Shown here: positions 18,105 through 27,058 of the stretch, in pieces
Layout: each line of letters opens with the position of its first letter
Position numbering within the stretch: position 1 is the stretch's first letter
Source: Sphingosinicella flava
GTDB taxonomy: Bacteria; Pseudomonadota; Alphaproteobacteria; Sphingomonadales; Sphingomonadaceae
Reading direction: 5' to 3'
DNA: 64,000 bases
Assembly: GCF_016025255.1 (NCBI RefSeq)
Contig: NZ_CP065592.1
Span: forward strand, 1,035,122 to 1,099,121
Translations under genes and position numbers: made by a program
The notes under the pieces: generated by a model
The model's input: the letters and a program-made list of their open reading frames with translations, nothing else
The model's database searches: none
What the model was told of the DNA's origin: nothing

Positions 18105-18182
18105 TTCGTTCATCCCGAGCGCAGTCGAGGGACGAATGTGTGATGATCGTACCGGCGCCCTCGATTGCGCTCGGGACGAACG
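18105..18182. repeat. Inverted-repeat element, family C (TCATCCCGAGCGCAGTCGAG type)
   Basis: GTTCGTTCATCCCGAGCGCA at 18105 is the inverse of the stretch ending TGCGCTCGGGACGAAC at 18180, and GTCGAGGG/CCCTCGA extends the pairing. The two arms can form a single stem of about 25 bp with few mismatches. It starts 5 bp after the acyl-CoA dehydrogenase stop and ends 10 bp before the next start codon, so it is inside the polycistronic message. Confidence 0.82.
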
Positions 18183-18192
18183 GAGTTTGAGA

Positions 18193-19239
18193 ATGAGTGA
18201 CGTTTTGACGTTCATTGACGGCAAGGTCGGCCGCATCCGCCTCAACCGGCCGAAGGCGATCCATGCCCTGACCAAGGACATGTGCTCGGCCATGATCGCG
18301 GCGCTGATGGAATGGCGCGACGATCCCGGCGTGGAAACCGTGATCATCGACCATGCCGAAGGACGCGGCTTCTGTGCGGGCGGCGACGTACGGATGCTGG
18401 CGGAAAGCGGATCGTCCGACGGCGCCGATGCCCGCGCCTTTTTCCATGAGGAATATCGGCTCAACCATCTGCTCTTCACTTATGCCAAGCCCGTCGTCGC
18501 TTTCATGGACGGCATCACGATGGGCGGCGGCGTCGGCATTTCGCAGCCGGCCAAATATCGCGTGGCGACGGAGAATACGCGCTTTGCCATGCCGGAAACG
18601 GCAATCGGCCTGTTCCCGGATGTGGGCGGTGGCTGGTATCTCTCCCGCCTGCCCGGTCGGGTCGGCCAGTTCCTGGCGCTGACTGGCGCCCGGATGGACG
18701 GTGCGGAGTGTCATTATCTCGGCCTCGCCACCCACTATATTCCCGCCGAGAAGCTGGAGGACGTGAAGGCGCAGATCGTCGTGAAGCCTGACCGGATTGA
18801 GGGCATTCTCGGCACGGCGGGCGCCACTGCGCCGGACGCGAAGATCGCGGGCAATCTGATCGCCATCAATCGCCATTTCGCATCGGACCGTTTGGAGGAT
18901 ATCCTCGCATCCCTGGAAGGGGACGAGTCCGAATGGGCGCAGACGGAGCTTGTCACCTTGCGCTCGAAGAGCCCGCAGGCCTGCAAGGTCTCGCTCCGCC
19001 AACTTGCCGAGGGCGCGCGAATGACCGATTTCGCGGATGAGATGCGGATGGAATATCGCATCGCAACACATGTCGTGCAGCGCCCCGACTTCGCGGAAGG
19101 CGTGCGCGCCGTGCTGATCGACAAGGACAACCAGCCCAAATGGAATCCGGACACGCCGGAGGGCGTCAGCGATCACATGATCGATACCATCTTCTCGCCT
19201 TTGTCCGAGGCGGAGGAATGGACGCCGCTGAAACTGTAA
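18193..19239 (+). CDS. 3-hydroxyisobutyryl-CoA hydrolase
   Basis: A 348-residue crotonase-fold thioesterase that releases 3-hydroxyisobutyrate from its CoA ester. The HIBYL-CoA hydrolase pattern is clear: [14 protein letters not shown] at the start, [13 protein letters not shown] (oxyanion hole, about 58-70), [13 protein letters not shown] (about 110) and [25 protein letters not shown] with the catalytic Glu and Asp. The extra C-terminal 90 residues distinguish it from enoyl-CoA hydratases. It lies between the acyl-CoA dehydrogenase and enoyl-CoA hydratase genes, which fits the pathway exactly. Confidence 0.93.
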   Translation: MSDVLTFIDGKVGRIRLNRPKAIHALTKDMCSAMIAALMEWRDDPGVETVIIDHAEGRGFCAGGDVRMLAESGSSDGADARAFFHEEYRLNHLLFTYAKPVVAFMDGITMGGGVGISQPAKYRVATENTRFAMPETAIGLFPDVGGGWYLSRLPGRVGQFLALTGARMDGAECHYLGLATHYIPAEKLEDVKAQIVVKPDRIEGILGTAGATAPDAKIAGNLIAINRHFASDRLEDILASLEGDESEWAQTELVTLRSKSPQACKVSLRQLAEGARMTDFADEMRMEYRIATHVVQRPDFAEGVRAVLIDKDNQPKWNPDTPEGVSDHMIDTIFSPLSEAEEWTPLKL

Positions 19240-19240
19240 C

Positions 19241-19269
19241 CGTCATGCCGGACTTGATCCGGGGTGACG
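19241..19269. repeat. Single palindrome, family B (GTCATGCCGGA type)
   Basis: CGTCATGCCGGACTTGATCC followed by GGGGTGACG forms one hairpin (GTCA-CCGG/CCGG-TGAC). It is the single-arm version of the element at 11491. It fills the 47-bp gap between the hydrolase and hydratase genes; the ribosome-binding site AAAGGAAG follows it. Confidence 0.75.
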
Positions 19270-19286
19270 ATGAAAGGAAGACAAGA

Positions 19287-20063
19287 ATGGCCGAATACGA
19301 AAACATTCTGGTTGAACAGCGCAGAGCGGTGACCCTCATCACGCTCAATCGTCCTAAGGCTCTGAACGCGCTTAACACTTCCGTTCTTCAGGAGCTGATC
19401 GCGGCTTTCGCAGCCTTCGACGCGGACGACAGCCAGCGTTGCGCGGTGCTGACCGGCAGCGAAAAGGCTTTCGCGGCGGGCGCGGATATCAAGGAGATGC
19501 AGGATCAGGGTTTTGCCCAGATGTATGCATCCAATTTCTTCGCCGGGTGGGAGAAGGTAACGGCGACGCGCAAGCCGTGGATCGCGGCGGTGGCGGGCTA
19601 CGCGCTCGGCGGCGGCTGTGAGGTGGCGATGATGGCCGACTTCATCATCGCAGGCGACAATGCCCAGTTCGGCCAACCGGAGATCAAGCTCGGCGTCACG
19701 CCCGGCATGGGCGGATCGCAGCGCCTGACCCACGCCATCGGCAAGGCCAAGGCGATGGAAATGTGCCTGACCGGCCGGATGATGGGCGCCGAGGAAGCGG
19801 AGCGCGCCGGCCTCGTCGCGCGGGTGGTTCCAGTAACTGAGCTTCTCGACGAAGCGCTGAAGACCGCAGAGACGATCGCTTCGATGGGCCCGCTCGCCGC
19901 CATCGCCAACAAGGAAATGGTGAACGCCGCGTTTGAGATGGGGCTGGCACAGGGGATCGTGTTCGAGCGTCGGCTGTTCCATGGGCTGTTTGGATCCGAG
20001 GATCAGAAGGAAGGGATGGCTGCGTTCGTCGACAAGCGCAAGGCGGAGTGGAAGGGGCGCTGA
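19287..20063 (+). CDS. Enoyl-CoA hydratase
   Basis: A 258-residue crotonase. [15 protein letters not shown] opens the fold, [13 protein letters not shown] gives the oxyanion hole (about 60-72), and the two catalytic glutamates lie in [15 protein letters not shown] (about 105-118) and [20 protein letters not shown] (about 130-148). In this operon it most likely hydrates methacrylyl-CoA to 3-hydroxyisobutyryl-CoA, though such enzymes also serve beta-oxidation. ATG 19287 has AAAGGAAG at good spacing. Length is standard. Confidence 0.92.
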   Translation: MAEYENILVEQRRAVTLITLNRPKALNALNTSVLQELIAAFAAFDADDSQRCAVLTGSEKAFAAGADIKEMQDQGFAQMYASNFFAGWEKVTATRKPWIAAVAGYALGGGCEVAMMADFIIAGDNAQFGQPEIKLGVTPGMGGSQRLTHAIGKAKAMEMCLTGRMMGAEEAERAGLVARVVPVTELLDEALKTAETIASMGPLAAIANKEMVNAAFEMGLAQGIVFERRLFHGLFGSEDQKEGMAAFVDKRKAEWKGR

Positions 20064-20069
20064 CGCCAG

Positions 20070-20116
20070 CGTCATTCACTTAGTAAATGAGATTCCAGCT
20101 TTCGCTGGAATGACGG
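20070..20116. repeat. Palindrome, family A
   Basis: CGTCATTCACTTAGTAAATG is joined to GAGATTCCAGCTTTCGCTGG, AATGACGG. The right arm is a perfect family A hairpin, while the left arm is a mutated or replaced arm that forms its own hairpin (CATTCACTTAGTAAATG). It lies 7 bp after the hydratase stop and 13 bp before mmsB. Confidence 0.78.
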
Positions 20117-20128
20117 AAGGGTAATGAC

Positions 20129-21031
20129 ATGGCAAAGGTCGCATTCATTGGGCTCGGCAATATGGGGAGCGGCATGGCCGCCAATCTCGCCAAGGCGGGG
20201 CATGAGGTGCGGGCCTTCGATCTGTCCGAAGCCGCGCTCGCCAAGGCCGAAGCGGCGGGTTGCCTCCGCGTCGCCTCCGCTGCCGAAGCCGCGACGGACG
20301 CCGACGCGGTCGTTACCATGCTGCCGGCGGGCAAGCATGTGGAAGATGTCTATGAAAACAGCATCTTCGGCGCGGCACCCAAGACGGCGATCCTGATCGA
20401 TTGCTCCACCATCGACGTCGCGACCGCGCGCAAGGTGATCGCGGACGCCGAAGCGGCGGGCTACCAGATGGTCGACGCGCCGGTGTCCGGCGGCATCGCG
20501 GCGGCGGAAGCCGGTACCCTGACCTTCATGTGCGGCGGGACGGAGAGCGCCTTTGCCGCGGCCAAGCCCTTTCTCGAAATCATGGGCAAGGCGGTGATCC
20601 ACGCCGGCGGCGCGGGCGCGGGCCAGGCGGCGAAAATCTGCAACAACATGCTGCTCGGAGCGTCGATGGTCGCCACCTGCGAAACCTTTGCGCTGGCGCA
20701 AAAACTGGGTCTCGATCCCGCCACCTTCTACGCTATTTCGAGCCAGGCTTCCGGCCAATGCTGGTCGATGACGAGTTACTGCCCGGTTCCAGGGGTCGGC
20801 CCCGAAACGCCCGCCGACCGCGATTATGAAGGCGGCTTCGCCACGGCATTGATGCTGAAGGATTTAAAGCTCGCCATGGAAGCGGCGCAAAGCGTCGACG
20901 CCTATACGCCCATGGGCGCGGAGGCCGAGGTATTGTACGAGCGCTTCGCCAATCTCGGGGGTGCGGGAAAGGATTTTTCCGCCATCATCAAGATGATCGA
21001 CGACAGCTGGCCCAAGCCCCGAAACGCTTGA
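20129..21031 (+). CDS. mmsB: 3-hydroxyisobutyrate dehydrogenase
   Basis: A 300-residue NAD-dependent beta-hydroxyacid dehydrogenase producing methylmalonate semialdehyde for MmsA. The N-terminal FIGLGNMGSGMAANL is the Rossmann loop; DAPVSGGIAAAEAGTLTFMCGG (substrate-binding; here as DAPVSGGIAAAEAG) sits near residue 118, and the catalytic lysine lies in GAGQAAKICNNMLLG near residue 170. KDLKLAMEAA near residue 245 completes the family pattern. It closes the valine operon, so all enzymes from isobutyryl-CoA to propionyl-CoA are encoded here. Confidence 0.95.
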   Translation: MAKVAFIGLGNMGSGMAANLAKAGHEVRAFDLSEAALAKAEAAGCLRVASAAEAATDADAVVTMLPAGKHVEDVYENSIFGAAPKTAILIDCSTIDVATARKVIADAEAAGYQMVDAPVSGGIAAAEAGTLTFMCGGTESAFAAAKPFLEIMGKAVIHAGGAGAGQAAKICNNMLLGASMVATCETFALAQKLGLDPATFYAISSQASGQCWSMTSYCPVPGVGPETPADRDYEGGFATALMLKDLKLAMEAAQSVDAYTPMGAEAEVLYERFANLGGAGKDFSAIIKMIDDSWPKPRNA

Positions 21032-21109
21032 TCATTTGACGTTCATCCGCGCTCCTGAAAAACTCCCGGCCATTCGGGCGATTCTCGCTCACGAGATATA
21101 GGGGCATAG

Positions 21110-23233
21110 ATGAAACTTCTTTCTTCCACCGCGCTTGGCCTTGCGCTGCTTGCCGCGACTCCCGCCATGGCGGACGACGCGCACGATTGCATCGACGAAA
21201 CCTGCTCGATGCTGTCGCTGTTCGATGGAGCGGGTTCCGCGAGCAGCAGCGCCGCGACGGCGATCATCGAAGCCCCCCGCATGGGAACATGGGGCATCGA
21301 TACGGCGGGCATGGACACATCCGTGAAGCCGGGTGCCGACTTCTTCGGCTATGTGAACGGCACCTGGGCCAAGACGACCGAAATTCCGGCCGACCGTTCT
21401 TCCTATGGTGGTTTCGCGGTTCTGCGCGACCTTTCCGAAGCCCGCGTCCGCCAACTCGTTGAAAGCTACCAGCTCGGCGACCCTGCCAAGGATGGCGACC
21501 AGGCGAAAGTCGCCGCGCTCTACCGATCCTTCCTGGATGAAGCCGCGATCGAAAAGTTGGGCGCGAAGCCGCTGGAACCGAAACTCGCCGCCATTCGCGC
21601 CGTGAAGAACAAGGACGATATGGCGAAACTGATGGGCCAGTCGCTCGGCCGCATCGGGGGCAGCTTCTTTGGCGCCTTCGTTACAGACGACAGCAAGAAC
21701 CCCGATTACTACGCGCTTTACATGAGCCAATCGGGCCTCGGCCTCGGCGACCGAGAGCTGTATCTGCAGGAGAAATTCGCGCCGCAAAAGACGCGCTACC
21801 AGCAATATGTCGCGCAGATGCTCGGCCTTGCGGGCTGGGCGAATGCGGAAAAGGCCGCAGCCGATATCGTGGCGATGGAAAACAGGATCGCGGAAGCGCA
21901 CTGGACCCGCGCCGAAAGCCGCAACCGCGACAAGACCTATAACCCGATGACGCTGGCCGATTTGAACAGCCAGGCACCGGGTTTTCCATGGGCGGCGTTC
22001 ATGCAGGCCGCCAATGTCGGTAAGGCGGACAAGGCGATCGTATCGCAGAATACCGCTTTCCCGAAGATCGCGAAGATTTTCGCCGATGCTGATCTCGATA
22101 CGCTGAAGGCATGGCAGGCCTTCCACACCGTGGACGATGCAGCGCCGCTCCTGTCCAAGGCGTTCGATCAGGCGCAGTTTGATTTCCGTTCGAAATTCAT
22201 GAACGGCCAGCCCGAGCAACGCGAGCGCTGGAAACGCGGCGTCGCCGTCGCGGAAAGTGCGATGGGGGAAGCCATTGGCCGCGATTATGTGAAGCTATAC
22301 TATACGCCCGAAGCCAAAACGGCGATGGACAGCCTGGTCGCCAACGTGAAGGCCGCGATGAAGACGCGCATCGAGGGTCTTCAATGGATGAGCCCGGCGA
22401 CGAAAGTTCAGGCGCTCGACAAGCTCGCCAATTTCGGCCTGAAGATCGGTCATCCCGACAAGTGGCGCGATTATTCCGCGCTTCAAATCCGTAACGGCGA
22501 CCTGTTCGGCAATGTCGAGCGGGCGTCGGCGTTCGAATGGAATTACCGGACCAACCGGCTGGGCCAGCGCGTGGACGACGCCGAATGGGGCATGACGCCC
22601 CAGACGGTGAACGCTTATTACTCCCCAGTGAAGAACGAGATCGTCTTCCCAGCCGCCATATTGCAGCCGCCTTTCTTCGACCCGAAGGCCGATCCCGCCG
22701 TCAATTATGGCGGCATCGGGGGCGTTATCGGCCACGAAATCAGCCACGGCTTCGACGATCAGGGCCGCAAGTCGGATGGCAAGGGCGTCCTGCGCGATTG
22801 GTGGACGGCGGAAGATGCCGCGAAGTTCGAAGCGCAGGCGACCAAGTTCGGGGCTCAATACGAGGCTTATAGCTTCCCGACCCTGCCGGACATGCACATC
22901 AACGGTCGCGTCGCGATGGGCGAGAATATCGGCGACATGGCCGGCATCACCATCGCTTACAATGCCTATAAGAATTCATTGAACGGCCAGAAGTCGCCCG
23001 TAATCGACGGCTTCACCGGCGAACAGCGTCTGTTCATGGGCTGGGCGCAAGTATGGCGGACGCTGTGGCGCGACGATGCGCTGCGTCAGCAGATCGTCAA
23101 CGGTCCGCATTCGCCGGGCCAGATCCGCGCCTTCGCGCCGCTCCGCAACGTCGACGCCTGGTATGACGCGTTCAACATTCAGCCGGGCGACGCGCTCTAT
23201 ATCCCGCCGGAAGAACGCGCGCGCATCTGGTAA
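21110..23233 (+). CDS. Secreted M13 (neprilysin/PepO) family zinc metallopeptidase
   Basis: A 707-residue exported endopeptidase that cleaves peptides. The signal peptide MKLLSSTALGLALLAATPAMA is followed by a linker and the M13 N-terminal domain (VKPGADFFGYVNGTWAKT in part: DFFGYVNGTWAK). The zinc site is VIGHEISHGFDDQG (about residue 540) with the third ligand in MGENIGDMAG, and the C-terminal NGPHSPGQIRAFAPLRN and final IW match M13 enzymes (NxxxxPxxxR pattern). Two cysteines near residues 25-31 could be linked. A strong terminator follows at once. Start has no better alternative. Confidence 0.93.
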   Translation: MKLLSSTALGLALLAATPAMADDAHDCIDETCSMLSLFDGAGSASSSAATAIIEAPRMGTWGIDTAGMDTSVKPGADFFGYVNGTWAKTTEIPADRSSYGGFAVLRDLSEARVRQLVESYQLGDPAKDGDQAKVAALYRSFLDEAAIEKLGAKPLEPKLAAIRAVKNKDDMAKLMGQSLGRIGGSFFGAFVTDDSKNPDYYALYMSQSGLGLGDRELYLQEKFAPQKTRYQQYVAQMLGLAGWANAEKAAADIVAMENRIAEAHWTRAESRNRDKTYNPMTLADLNSQAPGFPWAAFMQAANVGKADKAIVSQNTAFPKIAKIFADADLDTLKAWQAFHTVDDAAPLLSKAFDQAQFDFRSKFMNGQPEQRERWKRGVAVAESAMGEAIGRDYVKLYYTPEAKTAMDSLVANVKAAMKTRIEGLQWMSPATKVQALDKLANFGLKIGHPDKWRDYSALQIRNGDLFGNVERASAFEWNYRTNRLGQRVDDAEWGMTPQTVNAYYSPVKNEIVFPAAILQPPFFDPKADPAVNYGGIGGVIGHEISHGFDDQGRKSDGKGVLRDWWTAEDAAKFEAQATKFGAQYEAYSFPTLPDMHINGRVAMGENIGDMAGITIAYNAYKNSLNGQKSPVIDGFTGEQRLFMGWAQVWRTLWRDDALRQQIVNGPHSPGQIRAFAPLRNVDAWYDAFNIQPGDALYIPPEERARIW

Positions 23234-23239
23234 AGCTGG

Positions 23240-23264
23240 AAGGGGGCCTTTGGCCCCCTTTCTT
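23240..23264. terminator. Bidirectional terminator between the M13 peptidase and glpK
   Basis: AAGGGGGCC at 23240-23248, a TTT loop, and GGCCCCCTT at 23252-23260 form a perfect 9-bp stem followed by TCTTCT on the plus strand. The genes are convergent, and the short A/T stretches on both sides suggest that it serves both. Confidence 0.85.
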
Positions 23265-24740
23265 CTAACGGGCCTGGGCGAGCGCGGCTTGGATGGCGCG
23301 CCTCCAGCCTGCGAGCCGCTGCTGGCACACGTCATCCGTCATGGCAGGGCGAAAGCGCCGCACGCCCCCGCGCATCCCGCTTGCCTCCTCCAGGGACGCG
23401 AAAAGGCCGCAGCCCAGCCCGGCGAGCATCGCCGCACCCAAGGCCGTCGTCTCGACGAAGGCGGGACGCTCCACCTCCAGCCCCAGCATGTCGGCGAGAT
23501 CCTGCGCGATCCAGTCGTTGGCGGCCATGCCGCCATCGATCTTCAAGCATTCCCAGCCCGCCCCATCCGCCGCGAAAGCGGTCATCAGATCGTGCGTCTG
23601 ATGCGCCATCGCCTCGAGCGCGGCGCGAACGATATGGGCGCGGCCCGACGCGAAGCTGAGGCCGGTGATGGCCGCCTGCGCGTTCGGATCCCAATATGGA
23701 GCGCCAAGGCCCGATAGGGCAGGCACCAACGACACGCCACCGCTATCGGGCACGGATCGAGCGAGCACCGCGCTTTCCGCCGCATCGGCAAGGATGCCGA
23801 GGTCGTCGCGCAGCCATTTTATGAGGCTTCCGGCAACGAAGACCGATCCTTCCAGCGCATAGGTCCGCTCGCCGCCCAGCTGCCATGCGACAGTCGACAG
23901 CAGCCGGTTCCTCGAAGGCATCCGGTCCGCGCCCGTATGGGTCAGAACGAAAGCGCCGGTCCCATAAGTCGCTTTCGTGTCGCCCGGCTTCAAGCAGGCC
24001 TGTCCAATGGCTGCCGCGTGCTGATCGCCCGCCAGGCCGGTGATGGGAATGGCCGCGCCGAACAGTTCCGGATCGGTCTTCCCGAAGCGGCCAGCGCAAT
24101 CCACGATCTCCGGCAACGACGCCAAATCGACGCCGAACAGTTCGAGCAGAGCGCAGTCCCATTTCCCGCGCGCGATATCCATCAGCGCCGTGCGCGAGGC
24201 ATTTGTCGCGTCGCTGACGTGCAGCCCGCCGGTCAGCTTCCAGACCAGCCAGCTTTCTACGGTTCCGATGGCGAGATTGCCGCCCGCCTCCTTCAGCTGC
24301 GGCCAGTTTTCGAGCGCCCAGCTCATCTTGCTCGCGCTGAAATAGGGATCGAGCAACAAGCCCGTCCGCTCCTGCAACGCCGTCTCGTGCCCCGCCTCCT
24401 TCAGCGTCCGGCACAGGTCCGCCGTGCGCCGGTCCTGCCAGACGATGGCGGGCCCAAGCGGACGGCCGGTGCGCCTGTCCCAGAAGATGATCGTCTCGCG
24501 CTGATTGGCGATGCCGATGGCGGCGACATGCGATGCGCCACCGGCCTTCTCTACCATCACCTGCGCGCAAATCAGGCTGGAGCGCCAAATTTCGTCGGCA
24601 TCATGTTCGACCAGGCCCGGAGCGGGATAATATTGGGTGAGGTTTCTCTGCTCGGTGCCAAGACAGCGTCCATCCGGGGCGAAGAGCATCGCGCGCGTGC
24701 TGGTCGTTCCGGCATCGATGACGAGGATCAATTCTGCCAT
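23265..24740 (-). CDS. glpK: Glycerol kinase
   Basis: A 491-residue FGGY-family kinase that phosphorylates glycerol to glycerol 3-phosphate. LVIDAGTTSTRAMLF is the N-terminal phosphate loop, ANQRETIIFWDRRTG and AIVWQDRRTADLC (about 80-110) are glycerol kinase signatures, and the C-terminal FGGY signature spans ALSGLGAPYWDPNAQAAITG (about 365-384) and LKIDGGMAANDW. I start at ATG 24740 (MAELILVIDAG). It is divergent from glpD, giving a compact glycerol-use locus; no glycerol facilitator is adjacent. Confidence 0.95.
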   Translation of the reverse strand: MAELILVIDAGTTSTRAMLFAPDGRCLGTEQRNLTQYYPAPGLVEHDADEIWRSSLICAQVMVEKAGGASHVAAIGIANQRETIIFWDRRTGRPLGPAIVWQDRRTADLCRTLKEAGHETALQERTGLLLDPYFSASKMSWALENWPQLKEAGGNLAIGTVESWLVWKLTGGLHVSDATNASRTALMDIARGKWDCALLELFGVDLASLPEIVDCAGRFGKTDPELFGAAIPITGLAGDQHAAAIGQACLKPGDTKATYGTGAFVLTHTGADRMPSRNRLLSTVAWQLGGERTYALEGSVFVAGSLIKWLRDDLGILADAAESAVLARSVPDSGGVSLVPALSGLGAPYWDPNAQAAITGLSFASGRAHIVRAALEAMAHQTHDLMTAFAADGAGWECLKIDGGMAANDWIAQDLADMLGLEVERPAFVETTALGAAMLAGLGCGLFASLEEASGMRGGVRRFRPAMTDDVCQQRLAGWRRAIQAALAQAR

Positions 24741-24795
24741 AACCTCATGCGTCAGGATGGAAGCTGGAGGACATAGTGGTGACACGAAGATTGTC

Positions 24796-24822
24796 GAGAT
24801 TCCAGCTTTCGCTGGAATGACG
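24796..24822. repeat. Single palindrome, family A, in the glpD leader
   Basis: GAGATTCCAGCTTTCGCTGG followed by AATGACG forms a perfect ATTCCAGC/GCTGGAAT hairpin. It ends 12 bases before the glpD start codon, so it lies immediately upstream of, and could compete with, the AAGAAG ribosome-binding region. Confidence 0.8.
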
Positions 24823-24834
24823 TAAGAAGCGGCG

Positions 24835-26286
24835 ATGGCCCAGCCTTACGACCTTCTCATCATCGGCGGCGGAATCAATGGCACTGCGATCGCGCGGGAT
24901 GCGGCGGGACGAGGGCTTTCGGTTCTGCTGGTCGAGAAAGACGATCTGGCGAGCGGCACGTCGTCCGCTTCCTCGAAGCTGATCCATGGCGGCCTGCGCT
25001 ATCTGGAGCAGTTGGAATTCAAGCTGGTTCACGAGGCGTTGCACGAGCGCGAAGTGCTGCTGCGGACCGCGCCGCATCTTGTGAAGCCGCTCGCCTTCAT
25101 TCTGCCCAACCCCGAAAAAGGCCGGCCATGGTGGATGGTCCGTCTCGGCCTTCGCATCTACGACCTGCTCGCGGGCCGGAACCGCCTGCCTGCCGCCCGG
25201 ACTCTCAGTGCTCAGGACGCGGCATTCGGCGAACCGTTGAAGCCGCATCTGCGGGGCAAGCTCGCTTTATATTGGGATGCGTGGGTCGACGATGCCCGGC
25301 TTGTCGCGTTGAATGCCGTCGACGCGTCGGAAAGAGGTGCGGAAATTTCCACCCGCACCGCTCTCCTCTCCGCCAGGCGGGAGGACGGGCTTTGGCGCGC
25401 TCACTTGTCCAATGGCCGCCTGGTTGCCGCCCGGATGATCGTCAATGCGGCCGGCCCCTGGGTCGAAGAGGTGCTTGGCGGGCGGCTTCACGCCCATCGA
25501 GACAGCCACGCGCGCCTCGTCAAGGGCAGTCATATCGTCGTGCCCGCCCTGTATGACGGGGATCACGCCTATATCCTTCAGCAGCCGGATAAACGGGTCG
25601 TGTTCGCCCTTCCGTATGAAGGCCGCTTCACCCTGATCGGGACCACCGACATCGCTGTGGCCAGTCCGCAGGATGCACGGATCGACGACGCCGAGATTCG
25701 ATATCTTTGCGCGGCCGTGAACCGCTACTTCCTGCGGCGGGCCGAGGCCCGAAACGTGGTTTGGAGCTATTCCGGCATCCGGGCGCTCCATGACGACGGA
25801 GCGGCGAATGCGAGCGCCGTGACTCGCGACTACCATCTCGAGCTGAACGAAGATGGGCCGCCCCTTCTCTCGCTGTTCGGCGGCAAGATCACCACGGCGC
25901 GGGCTCTGGCGGAAGAGGCGCTCAACATGCTGGGCGTGACAACGGGCCGCTGGACGGCCGGCGCATCCTTGCCGGGCGGCGATTTCGAAACGCTATCGCA
26001 AGTTGAGGCGGGATATCCCTGGCTGCCCCGAACGCTGGCGCATCGCTTGGTCCGTTCCTATGGCACAAGAATAAGTGCTGTCATTGGCGCTGCGGATAGC
26101 CTTGAGAAGCTCGGCCGCCATTTCGGGTCCGGTCTTTATGAAGCGGAGGTCGATTATCTCCTGCGGAAAGAATTCGCACGCACCGCCGAAGACATCATGT
26201 GGCGGCGCACCAAAATCGGGCTCTTCCTGGATCCCGAGGAGCAGAATGGGCTGCGCCGCTATCTGGACAGCGACTATATCGTCTAA
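24835..26286 (+). CDS. glpD: Aerobic glycerol-3-phosphate dehydrogenase
   Basis: A 483-residue FAD enzyme that oxidises glycerol 3-phosphate to dihydroxyacetone phosphate and passes electrons to ubiquinone at the inner face of the membrane. The FAD site is LIIGGGINGTAIARDAAGRG, followed by KDDLASGTSSASSKLIHGGLRYLE (segments LASGTSSASSKLIHGG and LRYLEQ) typical of GlpD. YSGIRALHDDG (about 320) and LFGGKITTARALAEEA (about 345) are the other family signatures. The C-terminal cap is slightly shorter than in E. coli. The stop overlaps the stop of the small gene on the other strand by four bases. Confidence 0.95.
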   Translation: MAQPYDLLIIGGGINGTAIARDAAGRGLSVLLVEKDDLASGTSSASSKLIHGGLRYLEQLEFKLVHEALHEREVLLRTAPHLVKPLAFILPNPEKGRPWWMVRLGLRIYDLLAGRNRLPAARTLSAQDAAFGEPLKPHLRGKLALYWDAWVDDARLVALNAVDASERGAEISTRTALLSARREDGLWRAHLSNGRLVAARMIVNAAGPWVEEVLGGRLHAHRDSHARLVKGSHIVVPALYDGDHAYILQQPDKRVVFALPYEGRFTLIGTTDIAVASPQDARIDDAEIRYLCAAVNRYFLRRAEARNVVWSYSGIRALHDDGAANASAVTRDYHLELNEDGPPLLSLFGGKITTARALAEEALNMLGVTTGRWTAGASLPGGDFETLSQVEAGYPWLPRTLAHRLVRSYGTRISAVIGAADSLEKLGRHFGSGLYEAEVDYLLRKEFARTAEDIMWRRTKIGLFLDPEEQNGLRRYLDSDYIV

Positions 26287-26447
26287 GGCCCCTCATGCAG
26301 CGGGTCGGTGCCGGGCGGCGGGATTTCGTCGAGTTCGCGACGATGCTCCTCACCCGTCTTGCGTCTTTCCCCATTGTGCGAGGGCTGATTTCCTTCCTTC
26401 GAAGGCTGATCCTGTTTCCCATCCATTTGCGTCCGCACGTTCCACAT
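26283..26447 (-). CDS. Small hydrophilic protein
   Basis: A 54-residue highly charged protein: after MWNVRTQMDGKQDQ come Lys/Glu/Arg-rich turns and a tail EIPPPGTDPLHEGP. I know no function, but similar proline-rich tails close small sphingomonad proteins. TTGGAGAAGGAG lies directly upstream of ATG 26447 as a ribosome-binding site; a later ATG (MDGKQDQ) is possible. Its TAG shares bases with the glpD stop, and a family A palindrome (26461-26536) lies immediately upstream, so promoter and leader overlap a repeat. No signal peptide; likely intrinsically disordered. Confidence 0.5.
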   Translation of the reverse strand: MWNVRTQMDGKQDQPSKEGNQPSHNGERRKTGEEHRRELDEIPPPGTDPLHEGP

Positions 26448-26460
26448 CTCCTTCTCCAAG

Positions 26461-26536
26461 TCATTCCGGAGAAGCCGGAATCTCATTTCACTTCCGCTCC
26501 AAAGGTCAGGGAGATTTCGGCCTTCGCCGGAATGAC
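26461..26536. repeat. Inverted-repeat element, family A variant
   Basis: TCATTCCGGAGAAGCCGGAA at 26461 faces TTTCGGCCTTCGCCGGAATG ending at about 26533, then ACGG. Each arm is a hairpin and the outer ends pair. It occupies the leader region of the small minus-strand gene and lies upstream of the plus-strand gene at 26645. Confidence 0.8.
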
Positions 26537-26644
26537 GGAGGGAAGGTTGAATTACGGTCAATCGCTGACTCTTCCGGCGCCCTTTCACTCTGTGAAACGC
26601 AGCATCGGCAGGAACCGCTCCGCCACGGCGTGAATTTGATAGGC

Positions 26645-27058
26645 ATGACCATGAACGCGAAAGAAGCGGCGGCGCATGCCGGCGAGGGAAGATATGTCAT
26701 CGGCTGGGCCCTGGACCGTGAGCAGCGGCGCGAGCTTCTCCAGCAATTTCCGCCGAAATTCAGCGAGCTGGTGGCGGATCATGTCACCTTGAAAGCGCGT
26801 GCCGACGCGAATGCGGCGCTTCCAGGCGAAACGGAAGGAGAGATCGTCGGACGGATCGACGATGGCGAAGGCGTGGAGGCATTGGTCGTCAGCATCGGCG
26901 GCACAACGGACCGGCCGGACGGCAGCACCTATCATATCACCTGGTCCCTTTCGAAGGGCCGGAAAGCCAAGGAAAGCAACGACGTGATCGCCCGGCATGG
27001 TTGGCAGCCCATCGCCTTGCCCATGCCGGTCATCCTGCAGCCGAGGCGCTTTCCCTGA
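26645..27058 (+). CDS. Putative 2H phosphoesterase-like protein
   Basis: A 137-residue protein without a named family that I can assign. It contains two histidine-hydrophobic-threonine motifs, DHVTLKA (His46) and YHITWSL (His97), each preceded by a beta-strand-like segment, the arrangement of the 2H phosphoesterase superfamily (tRNA ligase CPDase, LigT, CNPase). The spacing of 51 residues is shorter than in LigT but similar to compact CPDase-like domains. The segment after the second motif, GRKAKESNDVI, is conserved-looking and polar. The stop TGA overlaps the start of the HAD gene (TGATG), indicating translational coupling. This call rests on motif reading only. A second in-frame ATG lies at 26651. 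Confidence 0.5.
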   Translation: MTMNAKEAAAHAGEGRYVIGWALDREQRRELLQQFPPKFSELVADHVTLKARADANAALPGETEGEIVGRIDDGEGVEALVVSIGGTTDRPDGSTYHITWSLSKGRKAKESNDVIARHGWQPIALPMPVILQPRRFP

